Origin: an uncultured Clostridia bacterium
GTDB taxonomy: Bacteria; Bacillota; Clostridia; Lachnospirales; CAMZNU01
Assembly: GCA_947313885.1 (NCBI GenBank)
Contig: CAMZNU010000008.1
Coordinates: 1-64,000 of the forward strand
Direction: 5' to 3'
DNA length: 64,000 nucleotides
Shown: piece after piece, positions 47,419 through 56,521 of the stretch
Numbering within the stretch: position 1 is the stretch's first letter
Layout: every line of letters starts with the position of its first letter
The notes under the pieces: model-generated
What the model saw: only the letters and a program-made list of their open reading frames with translations
Told to the model about the DNA's origin: nothing
Database searches by the model: none
Position numbers and translations under genes: made by a program

Positions 47419-47634
47419 TTATAACATTACGAAATGTTTTTCTTCTTCTTTATGGAGTGCGAAAGATACTTTATTTGTGATATCGTAATATAAAAAGGGA
47501 TTAGTAGAAACTATAGCATTAGCGAATTCTGTAATAGCAACATCGGAAAAATCGTCATCTATATTACGTATAACATATTTAAAAACTTTACCATCAGATG
47601 TTGAAAAATTTAAAGTTAAAAATGTATTATTCAT
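47419..47634 (-). CDS. DUF2922-type small protein
   Basis: 71 residues, soluble. The pattern LTLNFSTSDGKVFKYVI, then a helix (SDVAITEFANAIVSTNPF) and a final strand fits the DUF2922 family of unknown function. It is last of four tiny genes with matching AAGGAGG sites. Confidence 0.7.
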   Translation of the reverse strand: MNNTFLTLNFSTSDGKVFKYVIRNIDDDFSDVAITEFANAIVSTNPFLYYDITNKVSFALHKEEEKHFVML

Positions 47635-47654
47635 AAAAACCTCCTTGGCATAAA

Positions 47655-47843
47655 TTAAGATATTATTTCTGTAATAGTTTTACCAACACCAGTTAAAGGT
47701 GATGGTAATATTGTTTCAACTGCAATAGCGAAATCTACTAACCCTGCATTAGTAGAATCGGGATTAATGGTACTAAATGATTGAGAAGTACCTTCTCTAT
47801 AAAGCGTTAACTTTATTTTTTTGTCTGTAAAAACTGCATCCAT
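47655..47843 (-). CDS. DUF1659-type small protein
   Basis: 62 residues from the ATG at 47843, with GGAGG eight bases upstream. A TTG six bases earlier is rejected. The strand KIKLTLYREG followed by FSTINPDSTNAGLVDFAIAV agrees with DUF1659, a family normally paired with DUF2922. Function unknown. Confidence 0.7.
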   Translation of the reverse strand: MDAVFTDKKIKLTLYREGTSQSFSTINPDSTNAGLVDFAIAVETILPSPLTGVGKTITEIIS

Positions 47844-47857
47844 TAGCAAAACCTCCT

Positions 47858-48079
47858 TTATTCATCAAATTCAGTAATTGTAACAATCTCTTCGTAAAGG
47901 TGTGAAGAAACTTTAGTAGTAGGAAAAGAATCATTAATATATAAACAATTAGTATAAAGAATATCGTCTAAACAATCATTAACATCAAAATCAGTTAGGT
48001 CAGTACGAACTCCCTTGATTATAAATAAAGATTCATTTCCTTCATCGTCTAAAAATAAAGTTTGTAAATATGTTTTCAT
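47858..48079 (-). CDS. DUF2922-like small protein
   Basis: 73 residues from the ATG at 48079 behind GAGGAGG. Earlier in-frame starts lack a ribosome site. It shows the same strand-helix-strand plan as the DUF2922 gene (LFLDDEGNESLFIIKGV, DVNDCLDDILYTNCLYI), but weaker. It is acidic and ends EFDE. Confidence 0.55.
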   Translation of the reverse strand: MKTYLQTLFLDDEGNESLFIIKGVRTDLTDFDVNDCLDDILYTNCLYINDSFPTTKVSSHLYEEIVTITEFDE

Positions 48080-48101
48080 TATAAACCTCCTCTTAAATAA
48101 A

Positions 48102-48290
48102 TTAGAAATGTAATTTACTAGTAGTTCTTTTACACATCTTGTAAGAATCTGCATTTTTAATATTGTTCATTTTTGTTAAAAGTAACTTACAACTATCAGC
48201 GCTAATTTCAGGTTTTAAATTTGTTAAAGAAAAAGCGGTATTGTTGTGGTAATAAGCAATAGCTGTTGCTTTTAAATTTTCCTCTGTCAT
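48102..48290 (-). CDS. Small protein at the head of the DUF1659/DUF2922 cluster
   Basis: 62 residues from the ATG at 48290, GGAGG eight bases upstream. Helical, with three cysteines (two in the C-terminal third as C...KMC) and no membrane segment. I do not recognise the family. It is first in the four-gene unit. The gap to 48452 upstream is AT-rich with no clear promoter. Confidence 0.6.
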   Translation of the reverse strand: MTEENLKATAIAYYHNNTAFSLTNLKPEISADSCKLLLTKMNNIKNADSYKMCKRTTSKLHF

Positions 48291-48451
48291 ATGTGTCACC
48301 TCCTTTTAATTGGGATATATAAAATATAACTCATAGCATAAAAAAGGAATACGAAATAAATATAGAAAATTTTAATGATAATATTTAAATATGGTTCTAA
48401 TATTAAAAAGGAAAAGAGTTTCTTCCTATATAATAAGAGAGCTTATAAAAT

Positions 48452-48482
48452 AAAAAAAAAGAGCCGAAAGGCTCTTTTTTTT
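48452..48482 (-). terminator. Terminator of the fliD-flaG-fliS unit
   Basis: AAAAAAAGAGCC pairs with GGCTCTTTTTTT around a GAAA tetraloop. It lies 12 bases beyond the fliS stop, with T-runs on both strands. Confidence 0.92.
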
Positions 48483-48493
48483 ACAATATCTTA

Positions 48494-48871
48494 TTATTTT
48501 TCTGTTTTAGCTTTATGCATAGCATCTTTCCACATATCTCTAAAATCTCTAAGTAATAATAATGCTTCATTAAAATCATCAATATTTTTAGTAATGTTAC
48601 CAGATACCAATTTTCGGTTTATATAATCATACAAATCGAAAAAATCTTTAGAAACAGCGTAATCATAATTTAAAGTCGATTGTAACTCTCTAACGATATC
48701 TTGAACACGTTTAACATGCTCATTAGTTTTTAAATAATCGTTTCTCTCTAAGGCGATAATACTTTGATTTAAATATTTAATACTACCTTCATATAACATT
48801 AATACTAGTTCTTCTCGAGACGCAGTATTAATAGAATTAGCTGCATAAGTTGCATAAGGGTTTTTAGACAT
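48494..48871 (-). CDS. fliS: Flagellin export chaperone FliS
   Basis: 125 residues, the usual size. The family pattern NPYATYAANSINTASREELVLMLYEG at the start and a four-helix body are clear. FliS holds unpolymerised flagellin in the cytoplasm and also interacts with FliW. Last gene of the SigD-driven unit, 15 bases after flaG. GGAGAG precedes the start. Confidence 0.95.
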   Translation of the reverse strand: MSKNPYATYAANSINTASREELVLMLYEGSIKYLNQSIIALERNDYLKTNEHVKRVQDIVRELQSTLNYDYAVSKDFFDLYDYINRKLVSGNITKNIDDFNEALLLLRDFRDMWKDAMHKAKTEK

Positions 48872-48886
48872 ATTTAAGCTCTCCTG

Positions 48887-49291
48887 TTATTTTTTTTCAT
48901 CTACAATGATACCATTACGTTCTAAAATATTGGCTAAAAAATCTAGATTGTTTTCAGGTGGAAATTCTTTAAGAACTTCGTTAGTTGTTTTATCAATGAG
49001 TTTCACCAAAATTAGCTTAGTTCTTTTATGAATAGAATAAGTTAAGCTTTTATTCGTATTAAAAATTTTTTCGTTAATGTCCTTAAAAACACCATCTAGT
49101 TTTTCACTATCCTTGTTGTCATAAGTAGTAACATCATTTTTAATTTCAACATTGTTATTAACTTGTGAATTTGTACTTGTCAATTTTTCAACCTGTGAAT
49201 TTGTATTTACTAAAAGGTCATTAGCTTGGTGGCTAGGTGGTGACATATATGACGTGAAATCAACAGCCGTGTTTATTTTAGATAAGTCCAT
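48887..49291 (-). CDS. flaG: FlaG family protein
   Basis: 134 residues. The N-terminal half is polar and variable (SQVEKLTSTNSQV). The C-terminal half has the FlaG core LSYSIHKRTKLILVKLID followed by EVLKEFPPEN. FlaG proteins affect filament length. It is between the FliT-like gene and fliS. GGAGG precedes the start. Confidence 0.9.
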   Translation of the reverse strand: MDLSKINTAVDFTSYMSPPSHQANDLLVNTNSQVEKLTSTNSQVNNNVEIKNDVTTYDNKDSEKLDGVFKDINEKIFNTNKSLTYSIHKRTKLILVKLIDKTTNEVLKEFPPENNLDFLANILERNGIIVDEKK

Positions 49292-49308
49292 AATATTTAA
49301 TACCTCCT

Positions 49309-49704
49309 TTATGCTTCGTTAGAAAAATTGTAACCACTATTAGAAAAAATATCTATCTTGTAGTGGTTATTAATTTTTTTAGTAGAACGCGTTTTTTTAA
49401 GTTCTCTTTTACTAAGATCAAACAAAGAGTTCATTTCTGCTAATATATATTTATCAAGGGCAATAAGTTCATTTTTAAGTAATGAAATTTTACTATTATT
49501 TAAACAATGGCTATCGTTAATATTTTTAATATTATTATCAATTTTTTTTAAAATATCAAAATTTACTTTACGCACATTATATAATTTATTCAAATTTGAA
49601 ACATTAGTATCCATATTATCAACAAAAATAAAATCTTTAGTTAATGATAAAATAATTTTAAATTGTTCTTCTTTTTTTTTTAATAGTATATCGATATTAT
49701 CCAT
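49309..49704 (-). CDS. FliT/FlgN-like flagellar chaperone candidate
   Basis: 131 residues from the ATG at 49704, with AAAGG eight bases upstream. The protein is almost wholly helical and polar, with heptad-like leucine/isoleucine spacing (DILLKKKEEQFKIILSLTK, ISLLKNELIALDKYILAEM). Position between fliD and flaG and the all-helical shape suggest a FliT-like chaperone for the filament cap, but no signature motif is visible. Confidence 0.6.
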   Translation of the reverse strand: MDNIDILLKKKEEQFKIILSLTKDFIFVDNMDTNVSNLNKLYNVRKVNFDILKKIDNNIKNINDSHCLNNSKISLLKNELIALDKYILAEMNSLFDLSKRELKKTRSTKKINNHYKIDIFSNSGYNFSNEA

Positions 49705-49715
49705 ATGCATTACCT

Positions 49716-52100
49716 TTAAAATGACATCATATAAGACATTTGGTTATTAGATTCCATTATCGCCTGTTCCATTCTAGAAAACATCAGATAATAGTAATCT
49801 TCTTTGGCTCTTAATTGTTTTTCTAGTTCTATTAATCTTTCATCATTTTTTCTCATTTCTTCTGACAATGAATTTTTAATCTCTGATAAAGTATTTTCAA
49901 AACCTGCTTTATTAGAAATATATCCAGTTGTACCTACAGCAGATTCAATAGAGCTATTTAATAAATCAGCAACACCTTCATCTGATTTTGTAAATAATTC
50001 ATATATATTATCACCGCCAAAACTATTAATTGCTTCTGTTAATTTATCTTCATCTATAATTAATTTACCACCGTCAAAGTAGTTACCAGTAGTTATGCCA
50101 AGAGATTGTAATGAAATTTTAGTACCATCATCTGTAGTCACAGTATTGTAAGTAATTGAACGAACATCATTTGTAAAACGTCTTATAAGAGAATCACCAT
50201 ACAGTAATCCAATTTTACCATTTTCTTCCCAAAGTTCAATTTCACGATCAGACATGGTATTACGTTCTTCATCTAAAAGAGGTTCGTAGTAAGTGTAAGT
50301 ACCAGACTTTGGACGTCTTGCAGAAAGTTCACCCTGTACAGAATCGAGCATATCATTATATCCAGCTATAAATTTCATAATATTATCTTTAGTAGCTGTT
50401 GTATCTTTATTAACTTCAATAGCGATCTCTTCACCTATAGCGACAGAATCTTTTAACTCTATAGTAATACCATCTACTAAAAAAGTATTATCATTTCTTG
50501 TAAGAGTAATATTTTCGGTACCAGATTTACCGTAATACGTTATTTTGGCACTTGAAGCATTTTGTTTTATTGAGTTGTTTGAGCCGACTCCCAATTCGTC
50601 TAAAAAAGAAGAACCAGGACCTGATGATGAAATTTGTATTTCGGCTAGATCACTTTTTTCTGTACCTTCTAAAGTAAACGAACCTAATGTAGAACTATAA
50701 GAAAGCTTAACACCGGCACCTGATGAATTTAATTTATCCATAAACTCTTGTATTGTCGTATCCTGTGTGTAGTCAATATCAACACCATTAACAGTAACAG
50801 ATGTTTTTGGTGATGACACAACATCGCTAAATTTAATATTACTAAGATTTATAGATGTTGTAGCGTTATTTTTACCACCTAAAGCAGAAATAGCAGATGT
50901 TCTATTAAATGTATGCGTTGAATTTGTAAAACCTAACGAATCTAATCCTTCAAGAACAAAGTCTGTTCCAAACGAAGAAGAAGTATTAAATTCTAGATTA
51001 CCATCATTATTAATAGAGGCTGTAACTTCCGATACTTCAGATGATCTTAATGATCGATTTATTTGAGCAACATATTGCTCTTTAGTCATACCATCTGTAA
51101 CAGTGACATTAATAGTTTCACCACCAGCTGTAAATGTTTTAACTTCAGACATTTTAATTTCTCTATTATTAGCATCTGTTATAACAGTATCGTTATTAGT
51201 AGTAGTAAAAATGACTTTATTATCACTCGATAAAGATGCAGAAACAGTAGAACCAGCGAGTTCAGTATTTAGAGCATTTAAATATTCTTCTTTAGTTAAA
51301 TCTGTAGCATCGATAATAATTTCTTTTTCGTCACCACCAGCAACAGTTATTTTAAATGTGTGCTTAGCAGTATTTTCAGTATCTTTTAATGTAACAGCAG
51401 ATTCAAATCTATTGCTATTTACAGAAAAATCATCAGGTAAAATGCCACCGATTGCTGGTGGTCTAACAGTCAACGCACCTTCGCTAATTCGCACTGTATC
51501 ACCTCGATCTACTGTAATACCCTCATCAGTAACAGTTACAAGATTATCAAGCTTAACTTTTCTAATAGCCTCTTCTAATTGTTGTTTGTTAGTTCCATTT
51601 CCAGAAAATTCAAGGGTATAATTTTTACCATTAAAATTTAAATCGATAGAATCATCATTAGTTAGAGTTGAATCTGAAATATTAGTAAGTGTAATTTTAC
51701 GTGAATCATCAAAAATATTACCAGAGCCAATACGAATTTCATTAGTAGCAATAGAATCAACTTTAAATTTGTATGTTCCTTCTTCAACATCAGAAGGTAC
51801 TCTAAATTTAAAACCTGTAGCTTCTTCACCCGTTGATGTTTTAGCTTTAGTTTCATTTGAACTAAATGCATTAGAAGAACGCATATTAACTATAGAGTTA
51901 GTGCTAGTGAAACTTAAAAAAGAATTTTGAAAATTTTTAATAGCATTTCCAGTATTTCTATATGCTTCTTGACGCCAATCTAAAGAAGTTCTATTTCTAA
52001 AAAGTGCATTTTTACGCATAGATTCTGCTTTCATTAATTGTTCTATCATACTTTGGGTATCTATACCCGACATTCCTGTAAATCTTATTTTATCTCCCAT
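49716..52100 (-). CDS. fliD: Flagellar filament cap protein FliD
   Basis: 794 residues from the ATG at 52100, with GGAG eight bases upstream. The N-terminal FliD_N region GMSGIDTQSMIEQLMKAES and the C-terminal coiled coil (EEMRKNDERLIELEKQLRAKEDYYYLMF) are clear. The long middle (about residues 90-520) has several similar beta modules, such as the two GGDEKEIIIDATDLTKEEY / GGETINVTVTDGMTKEQY units, making the protein longer than the common 450-600. It caps the growing filament and helps flagellin fold. SigD promoter upstream. Confidence 0.94.
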   Translation of the reverse strand: MGDKIRFTGMSGIDTQSMIEQLMKAESMRKNALFRNRTSLDWRQEAYRNTGNAIKNFQNSFLSFTSTNSIVNMRSSNAFSSNETKAKTSTGEEATGFKFRVPSDVEEGTYKFKVDSIATNEIRIGSGNIFDDSRKITLTNISDSTLTNDDSIDLNFNGKNYTLEFSGNGTNKQQLEEAIRKVKLDNLVTVTDEGITVDRGDTVRISEGALTVRPPAIGGILPDDFSVNSNRFESAVTLKDTENTAKHTFKITVAGGDEKEIIIDATDLTKEEYLNALNTELAGSTVSASLSSDNKVIFTTTNNDTVITDANNREIKMSEVKTFTAGGETINVTVTDGMTKEQYVAQINRSLRSSEVSEVTASINNDGNLEFNTSSSFGTDFVLEGLDSLGFTNSTHTFNRTSAISALGGKNNATTSINLSNIKFSDVVSSPKTSVTVNGVDIDYTQDTTIQEFMDKLNSSGAGVKLSYSSTLGSFTLEGTEKSDLAEIQISSSGPGSSFLDELGVGSNNSIKQNASSAKITYYGKSGTENITLTRNDNTFLVDGITIELKDSVAIGEEIAIEVNKDTTATKDNIMKFIAGYNDMLDSVQGELSARRPKSGTYTYYEPLLDEERNTMSDREIELWEENGKIGLLYGDSLIRRFTNDVRSITYNTVTTDDGTKISLQSLGITTGNYFDGGKLIIDEDKLTEAINSFGGDNIYELFTKSDEGVADLLNSSIESAVGTTGYISNKAGFENTLSEIKNSLSEEMRKNDERLIELEKQLRAKEDYYYLMFSRMEQAIMESNNQMSYMMSF

Positions 52101-52142
52101 TTTTATCACTCCATTGTTTATACATAAATTTTATATTAAATT

Positions 52143-52169
52143 ATATCGGTATAAAACTAATAAAATTTA
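52143..52169 (-). promoter_or_regulatory. Sigma-28 (SigD) promoter of fliD
   Basis: On the minus strand, TAAA (52169-52166), a 15-base spacer and ACCGATAT (52150-52143) match the flagellar sigma-28 consensus TAAA-N15-GCCGATAT in all but one base. The distance to the fliD start is 42 bases. Confidence 0.88.
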
Positions 52170-52185
52170 GTATAAAATCATAAAA

Positions 52186-52626
52186 TTAATTAAGAATTTT
52201 AACCATATGAACCGAGTCCGTAGATTGTAAGTAATTTTTTTTGTTATAAAAATCAAAGGCTTGTATAGATCTTTGAGTGTGTAAAGTAACTATTTGAACT
52301 CCCAAATTTTTTAAATCATTTTCTATATAGTCTAAAAAGATAGAACCTATACCTTGATGTCTAAAACTTTGTTCAATAAAGATTTCTTTAATTTCGAATT
52401 GTGGAAACTGAAAATAATCATTAACAGCACCAAGGGTACAACCAATAATTTCGTTATCCATTTCATAAATATAACCTTTAAATTTCGGGGTATTATAAAT
52501 ATCCATAAAATATCCTAAAGTTTTATCATATGTAAGCCATGTGAAATTCCATTCATTTTTAGAAAAAAGGTCTTGAAAAATTTCGGCAACTTTAGGTAAA
52601 TCCTTAAATTGTAAATTTCTAATCAT
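52186..52626 (-). CDS. GNAT-family N-acetyltransferase
   Basis: 146 residues from the ATG at 52626, preceded by AAAGGAG. A longer in-frame reading has no ribosome site. The acetyl-CoA loop is QSFRHQGIGSIFLDYIE near residue 85, and the C-terminal part IVTLHTQRSIQAFDFYNKKNY is typical. The substrate is unknown. It diverges from recX. Confidence 0.88.
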   Translation of the reverse strand: MIRNLQFKDLPKVAEIFQDLFSKNEWNFTWLTYDKTLGYFMDIYNTPKFKGYIYEMDNEIIGCTLGAVNDYFQFPQFEIKEIFIEQSFRHQGIGSIFLDYIENDLKNLGVQIVTLHTQRSIQAFDFYNKKNYLQSTDSVHMVKILN

Positions 52627-52651
52627 TGAGAATCTCCTTTGTAAAAAAATA

Positions 52652-52744
52652 AATTTAATTGTAAACACATTATACAACAAAAAATATTTCAATAATATTA
52701 TTTTACAAAATACAATATAATATTCACTAGTTTACAATTAAATT
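52652..52744. promoter_or_regulatory. Divergent promoter region with a 15-bp inverted repeat
   Basis: AATTTAATTGTAAAC at 52652-52666 is exactly repeated in inverse orientation at 52730-52744. Each arm lies just downstream of an outward-facing TATAAT (52674-52669 for the GNAT gene, 52716-52721 for recX), so both transcripts would begin at or near the same element. Confidence 0.5.
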
Positions 52745-52781
52745 ATAAAAGGTTAAAATTAAAAGCAAAGGACTGATAAAA

Positions 52782-53408
52782 ATGATAATAAGTAGTATTG
52801 AAGTACAAAAAAAAGATGAAAATAGAAGATCTGTATTTATTGATGGTGAATTTGCTTTTGGGCTACTCTATGCTGATGTGCTGTTTTATAATTTAGTGGA
52901 AAATGAAGAAATAACACAAGAAAAATATAATTCTATTATAAGGAATAAAATTTTAACGTCAGCAAAAGATAAAGCATTTAATTTTTTAAGTTTTAAAAAT
53001 AGAACAGTAAAAGAAATGAAAAAAAAATTATTAGAAAAGGAATTTAGTGATGATGTAATAAACCAAGTAATAGAAATGTTAATGAAATATAATTATTTAA
53101 ACGATGCAGAGTATGCGAAAAAATTTATAAAAGATAAATTGGAAATTAAAGGTTATGGAAAATACAGAATTAAAAGTGAGTTAAAACAGAAGGGGATAGA
53201 AATTGAAATTATAGATGAGTTATTAGTAGATACCGAATGTATAGAAATTGAAAAGGTGATAACTTTAATAAATAAAAAACTAAGATTTAGAACATTAGAA
53301 AGTTTAGACATTAAAGAAAAAAGGAAAATATATAATTTTTTACAAAGAAGAGGATACAGTTACAATGTTATAAACGAAAGTTTTGAAATAATTAGAGAAG
53401 GGAGATAA
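52782..53408 (+). CDS. recX: Regulatory protein RecX
   Basis: 208 residues of tandem three-helix modules. The RecX pattern FLSFKNRTVKEMKKKLLEKEFSDDVINQVI is seen around residues 65-95, and repeats follow (NDAEYAKKFIKDK, GKYRIKSELKQKGI). RecX modulates RecA filaments. It is 41 kb from recA here. The start of recD2 lies two bases behind the recX stop. Confidence 0.92.
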   Translation: MIISSIEVQKKDENRRSVFIDGEFAFGLLYADVLFYNLVENEEITQEKYNSIIRNKILTSAKDKAFNFLSFKNRTVKEMKKKLLEKEFSDDVINQVIEMLMKYNYLNDAEYAKKFIKDKLEIKGYGKYRIKSELKQKGIEIEIIDELLVDTECIEIEKVITLINKKLRFRTLESLDIKEKRKIYNFLQRRGYSYNVINESFEIIREGR

Positions 53409-53409
53409 A

Positions 53410-55656
53410 GTGGAAAATATAACTTATGATGGCGTTGTTGAACATATTGTATATTACAATAAAGATAATGGGTATAGTGTGTTTGAATTGATAGAAGATG
53501 AAAGTAATAATGAAATAGTATGTGTAGGGAACATTTTAGAATTAAATGAGGGAGAACATATAAAGGTGACAGGTGTGCGAGTTGAACATCCGTCATATGG
53601 TGAGCAATTTAAAATAGAAGCTTATGAAAAGTCAACACCATCCACAGAAAAAGGAATGGAACGATATTTAAAGTCAGGAATAGTAAAAGGCATAGGACCT
53701 ACGTTAGCGAAAAGAATAATAAAAAAATTTGGAATACACACATTTGACGTTATAGAGCAAGAACCCGAAAAATTAGCGGATATAAAAGGAATAACGCTAG
53801 ATAAAGCAAGAAACATAGGTAATATTTTTCATGAACAACTAGAATTAAGAGATACTATAATAAATTTACAAAAATATAACATTACAAATGCAATGGCATT
53901 AAAAATATTTAAAAAATATAAAACGAATAGTTTATTTATAATACAAAACAATCCTTATGTATTAGCAGAAGAAATAGTTGGTATAGGGTTTAAGTTAGCG
54001 GATGAAATAGCACTAAAATCAGGAGTTCCGTATGATTCTCAAGATAGAATAAGAGCGGGTATAAAATATATTTTGGTACTAGAAACGGGAAATGGTAATG
54101 TATATTTACCAAAAGAAATATTAATAAAAAAAACTAATGATTTATTAAATTGTAATGCAGAGTTGATAGAAGATCAGTTGACAGAACTTAGAATAAATCG
54201 TGGAATAGTGATTAAAAAAAGTGATGAAGAAGAGCATGTATATTTAAATAGTTATCACTATGCAGAAAATTATGTATCAAAAAAACTAGTAGAATTATCA
54301 AAAACATTTTTAAAGAGAGAAAAAAATGTAAGTAAAAAAATAGATAAGATGGAAAAGAGAGTAGGAATAAAGTTAGCAGATAATCAAAGATTAGCAGTAG
54401 AAGAAGGGCTTAGTCAAGGTGTACTTGTAATTACAGGAGGTCCAGGGACGGGAAAAACGACAACGATAAATACGTTATTAAACATATTAGAAGATGATGG
54501 ATATGAAATATTGTTAGCAGCGCCAATAGGACGTGCATCAAAAAGAATGAGTGAAACTACAAATAGAGAAGCTAAAACAATACATAGATTATTAGGAGTA
54601 GCATTTGGAGACGGAGATAAAAAAATACAAACTTTTGACAAAAATGAAGACAATCCAATAGAAGCGGATGTAATAATCGTAGATGAAACGTCTATGATAG
54701 ATATAATGTTAATGAGTAGTTTTTTAAAGGCGGTAGAGATAGGAACAAGAATAATAATGTTAGGTGACGTTGATCAATTACCGTCAGTAGGTGCAGGTAA
54801 CGTATTAAAAGATATAATTAATAGTGGAGTTATAAAAGTAGTAAAGCTAGATGAAATATTTAGACAAGCAAAAGAAAGTGCAATAATAATGAACGCGCAT
54901 AAAATAAATAATGGGGAGTATCCTACGTTAAATGATAAAGAAAAAGATTTCTTTTTTTCTCACCAAAACAGTACAGGAGAAATATTAAAAACGATAGAGG
55001 AGTTAGTAGCAAAAAGATTACCAAAATTTAAAAATTGTGATCCTATACGAGACATACAAGTATTAACGCCAGTTAGAAAAACAGAAGTTGGAGTAAATAA
55101 TTTAAATAAAGTGTTACAGGAAAGATTAAATCCGAAAAACGAAGACAAAAAAGAAAAAATATTTAAGAATTTTATTTTTAGAGAAGGTGATAAAGTTATG
55201 CATATAAAAAATAATTATAATATGCAGTGGAAAATTTTATCAGAAGATGAAAATAAGAAAGATAGCGGAATGGGAGTTTTTAATGGTGAAGAAGGAATAA
55301 TAGAATATATAAATGAAAAAAGTGAAGTAGTAAGAGTTGTATTTAATGATGAGAAAGTGGTTGATTATGAATTTAACCAATTAGAGGAATTAGATTTATC
55401 TTATGCGACAACGATACATAAAGCACAAGGAAGCGAGTATAAGATAGTAGTGATGCCAATGTATTTTGGTCCACCGATGTTAATGAATAGAAATTTATTG
55501 TATACAGGAGTAACAAGAAGTAAGGAACTAGCGGTATTAGTAGGAGTTGAGAGTGCGATGAAAAAAATGATAGATAATAATAGTGAGAGGTTAAGATATA
55601 CGGGATTAAAAGATACGTTAATAGAATTGTATAGATATTTAAAGGAAGATGAATAA
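53410..55656 (+). CDS. recD2: ATP-dependent DNA helicase RecD2
   Basis: 748 residues. The N-terminal half carries the RecD2-type extension with helix-hairpin-helix motifs (IVKGIGPTLAKRIIKKFG; VGIGFKLADEIA) that separates it from RecBCD RecD. The helicase core has Walker A GGPGTGKTTTIN near residue 342, Walker B IIVDETSM and the C-terminal YATTIHKAQGSEY. It is a 5'-3' helicase for replication and repair. It begins with GTG behind GGGAG. Confidence 0.94.
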   Translation: MENITYDGVVEHIVYYNKDNGYSVFELIEDESNNEIVCVGNILELNEGEHIKVTGVRVEHPSYGEQFKIEAYEKSTPSTEKGMERYLKSGIVKGIGPTLAKRIIKKFGIHTFDVIEQEPEKLADIKGITLDKARNIGNIFHEQLELRDTIINLQKYNITNAMALKIFKKYKTNSLFIIQNNPYVLAEEIVGIGFKLADEIALKSGVPYDSQDRIRAGIKYILVLETGNGNVYLPKEILIKKTNDLLNCNAELIEDQLTELRINRGIVIKKSDEEEHVYLNSYHYAENYVSKKLVELSKTFLKREKNVSKKIDKMEKRVGIKLADNQRLAVEEGLSQGVLVITGGPGTGKTTTINTLLNILEDDGYEILLAAPIGRASKRMSETTNREAKTIHRLLGVAFGDGDKKIQTFDKNEDNPIEADVIIVDETSMIDIMLMSSFLKAVEIGTRIIMLGDVDQLPSVGAGNVLKDIINSGVIKVVKLDEIFRQAKESAIIMNAHKINNGEYPTLNDKEKDFFFSHQNSTGEILKTIEELVAKRLPKFKNCDPIRDIQVLTPVRKTEVGVNNLNKVLQERLNPKNEDKKEKIFKNFIFREGDKVMHIKNNYNMQWKILSEDENKKDSGMGVFNGEEGIIEYINEKSEVVRVVFNDEKVVDYEFNQLEELDLSYATTIHKAQGSEYKIVVMPMYFGPPMLMNRNLLYTGVTRSKELAVLVGVESAMKKMIDNNSERLRYTGLKDTLIELYRYLKEDE

Positions 55657-55657
55657 T

Positions 55658-56398
55658 ATGATTAAGATATTGAGATATATTATAGACATGTGCTATCCAA
55701 AAAAATGTATACAGTGTAAAGAAATAATAAATATAGTAAGTAAGAATAGATATATATGTGAGAGATGCATGGAGGAGAACGAATATATAGAAAGGGGTTG
55801 TAAAAAATGCGGGAGAGAAATTGCAGTTAAGGGGACAATGTGCAATCTATGTAAAGAAAATGAGGATATAGATATATTGGAAAGTAATTATTCAGTTTAT
55901 AATTATGAAGAACCTCATAATGTTAATATATATAAATTTAAATTATATGGTGATAAATTAGTAGGTGAAGGTATAGGAGAATACATAAATTTTTTTTTAG
56001 ACAAGGAAAATTTTTATGTAGATGTAGATTTTGTAATAGATGTGCCGATGTATTATAAAAAAGAAAGAAAAAGAGGATTTAATCAAAGCATAATATTAAG
56101 TAAAATAGTTGGGAAACATATAAAAAAAAAGATAGTGATAGGAATGTTAAAAAGAGATAGAGCTACAACAAATCAAAGTAAGTTAAACATAAAAGGTAGG
56201 AAAGAAAATTTAAAAGGGGCGTTTAAATATGTTAGTAAATATAACATAGAGGGAAAAAATATATTAATAGTAGATGATGTGTATACGTCAGGTACGACAA
56301 TAATAGAATGCGGAAGAGTTTTAAAAGAGGAAGGGGCTAATAAAATATATAGCTTAACCTACGTAATAGCTAAAGGAAAAATAAATAAAGTTACTTAA
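55658..56398 (+). CDS. comF: ComF family protein
   Basis: 246 residues. A zinc-binding N-terminal part has CYPKKCIQCKE, RYICERC and GCKKCGRE...CNLC, and a phosphoribosyltransferase-like domain has ILIVDDVYTSGTTI near residue 205. ComF proteins help take up single-stranded DNA in competent cells, and homologues also occur in non-competent species. It follows recD2 directly. An ATG at 55649 that overlaps the recD2 stop is possible but lies too close to the AAGGA site. Confidence 0.88.
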   Translation: MIKILRYIIDMCYPKKCIQCKEIINIVSKNRYICERCMEENEYIERGCKKCGREIAVKGTMCNLCKENEDIDILESNYSVYNYEEPHNVNIYKFKLYGDKLVGEGIGEYINFFLDKENFYVDVDFVIDVPMYYKKERKRGFNQSIILSKIVGKHIKKKIVIGMLKRDRATTNQSKLNIKGRKENLKGAFKYVSKYNIEGKNILIVDDVYTSGTTIIECGRVLKEEGANKIYSLTYVIAKGKINKVT

Positions 56399-56430
56399 AA
56401 AAAGAGATTATACAAGCTCTTTTTTTTTAT
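56396..56430 (+). terminator. Intrinsic terminator after comF
   Basis: AAAAAGAG pairs with CTCTTTTT around a ten-base loop and runs into ten T residues. Confidence 0.8.
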
Positions 56431-56521
56431 AAAAGAATAAAATGTAATAAAAAAATAAATAGTGATAATACTAATACTATACTATTATAGAAAAAGGTAG
56501 TAAAAAAAGTAATAAGAAAAC

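Noticed and set aside
56461-56520. Weak inverted repeats in the AT-rich gap before flgM
   Set aside because: Pairing is broken and of low complexity. The only strong signal in this gap is the sigma-28 promoter.
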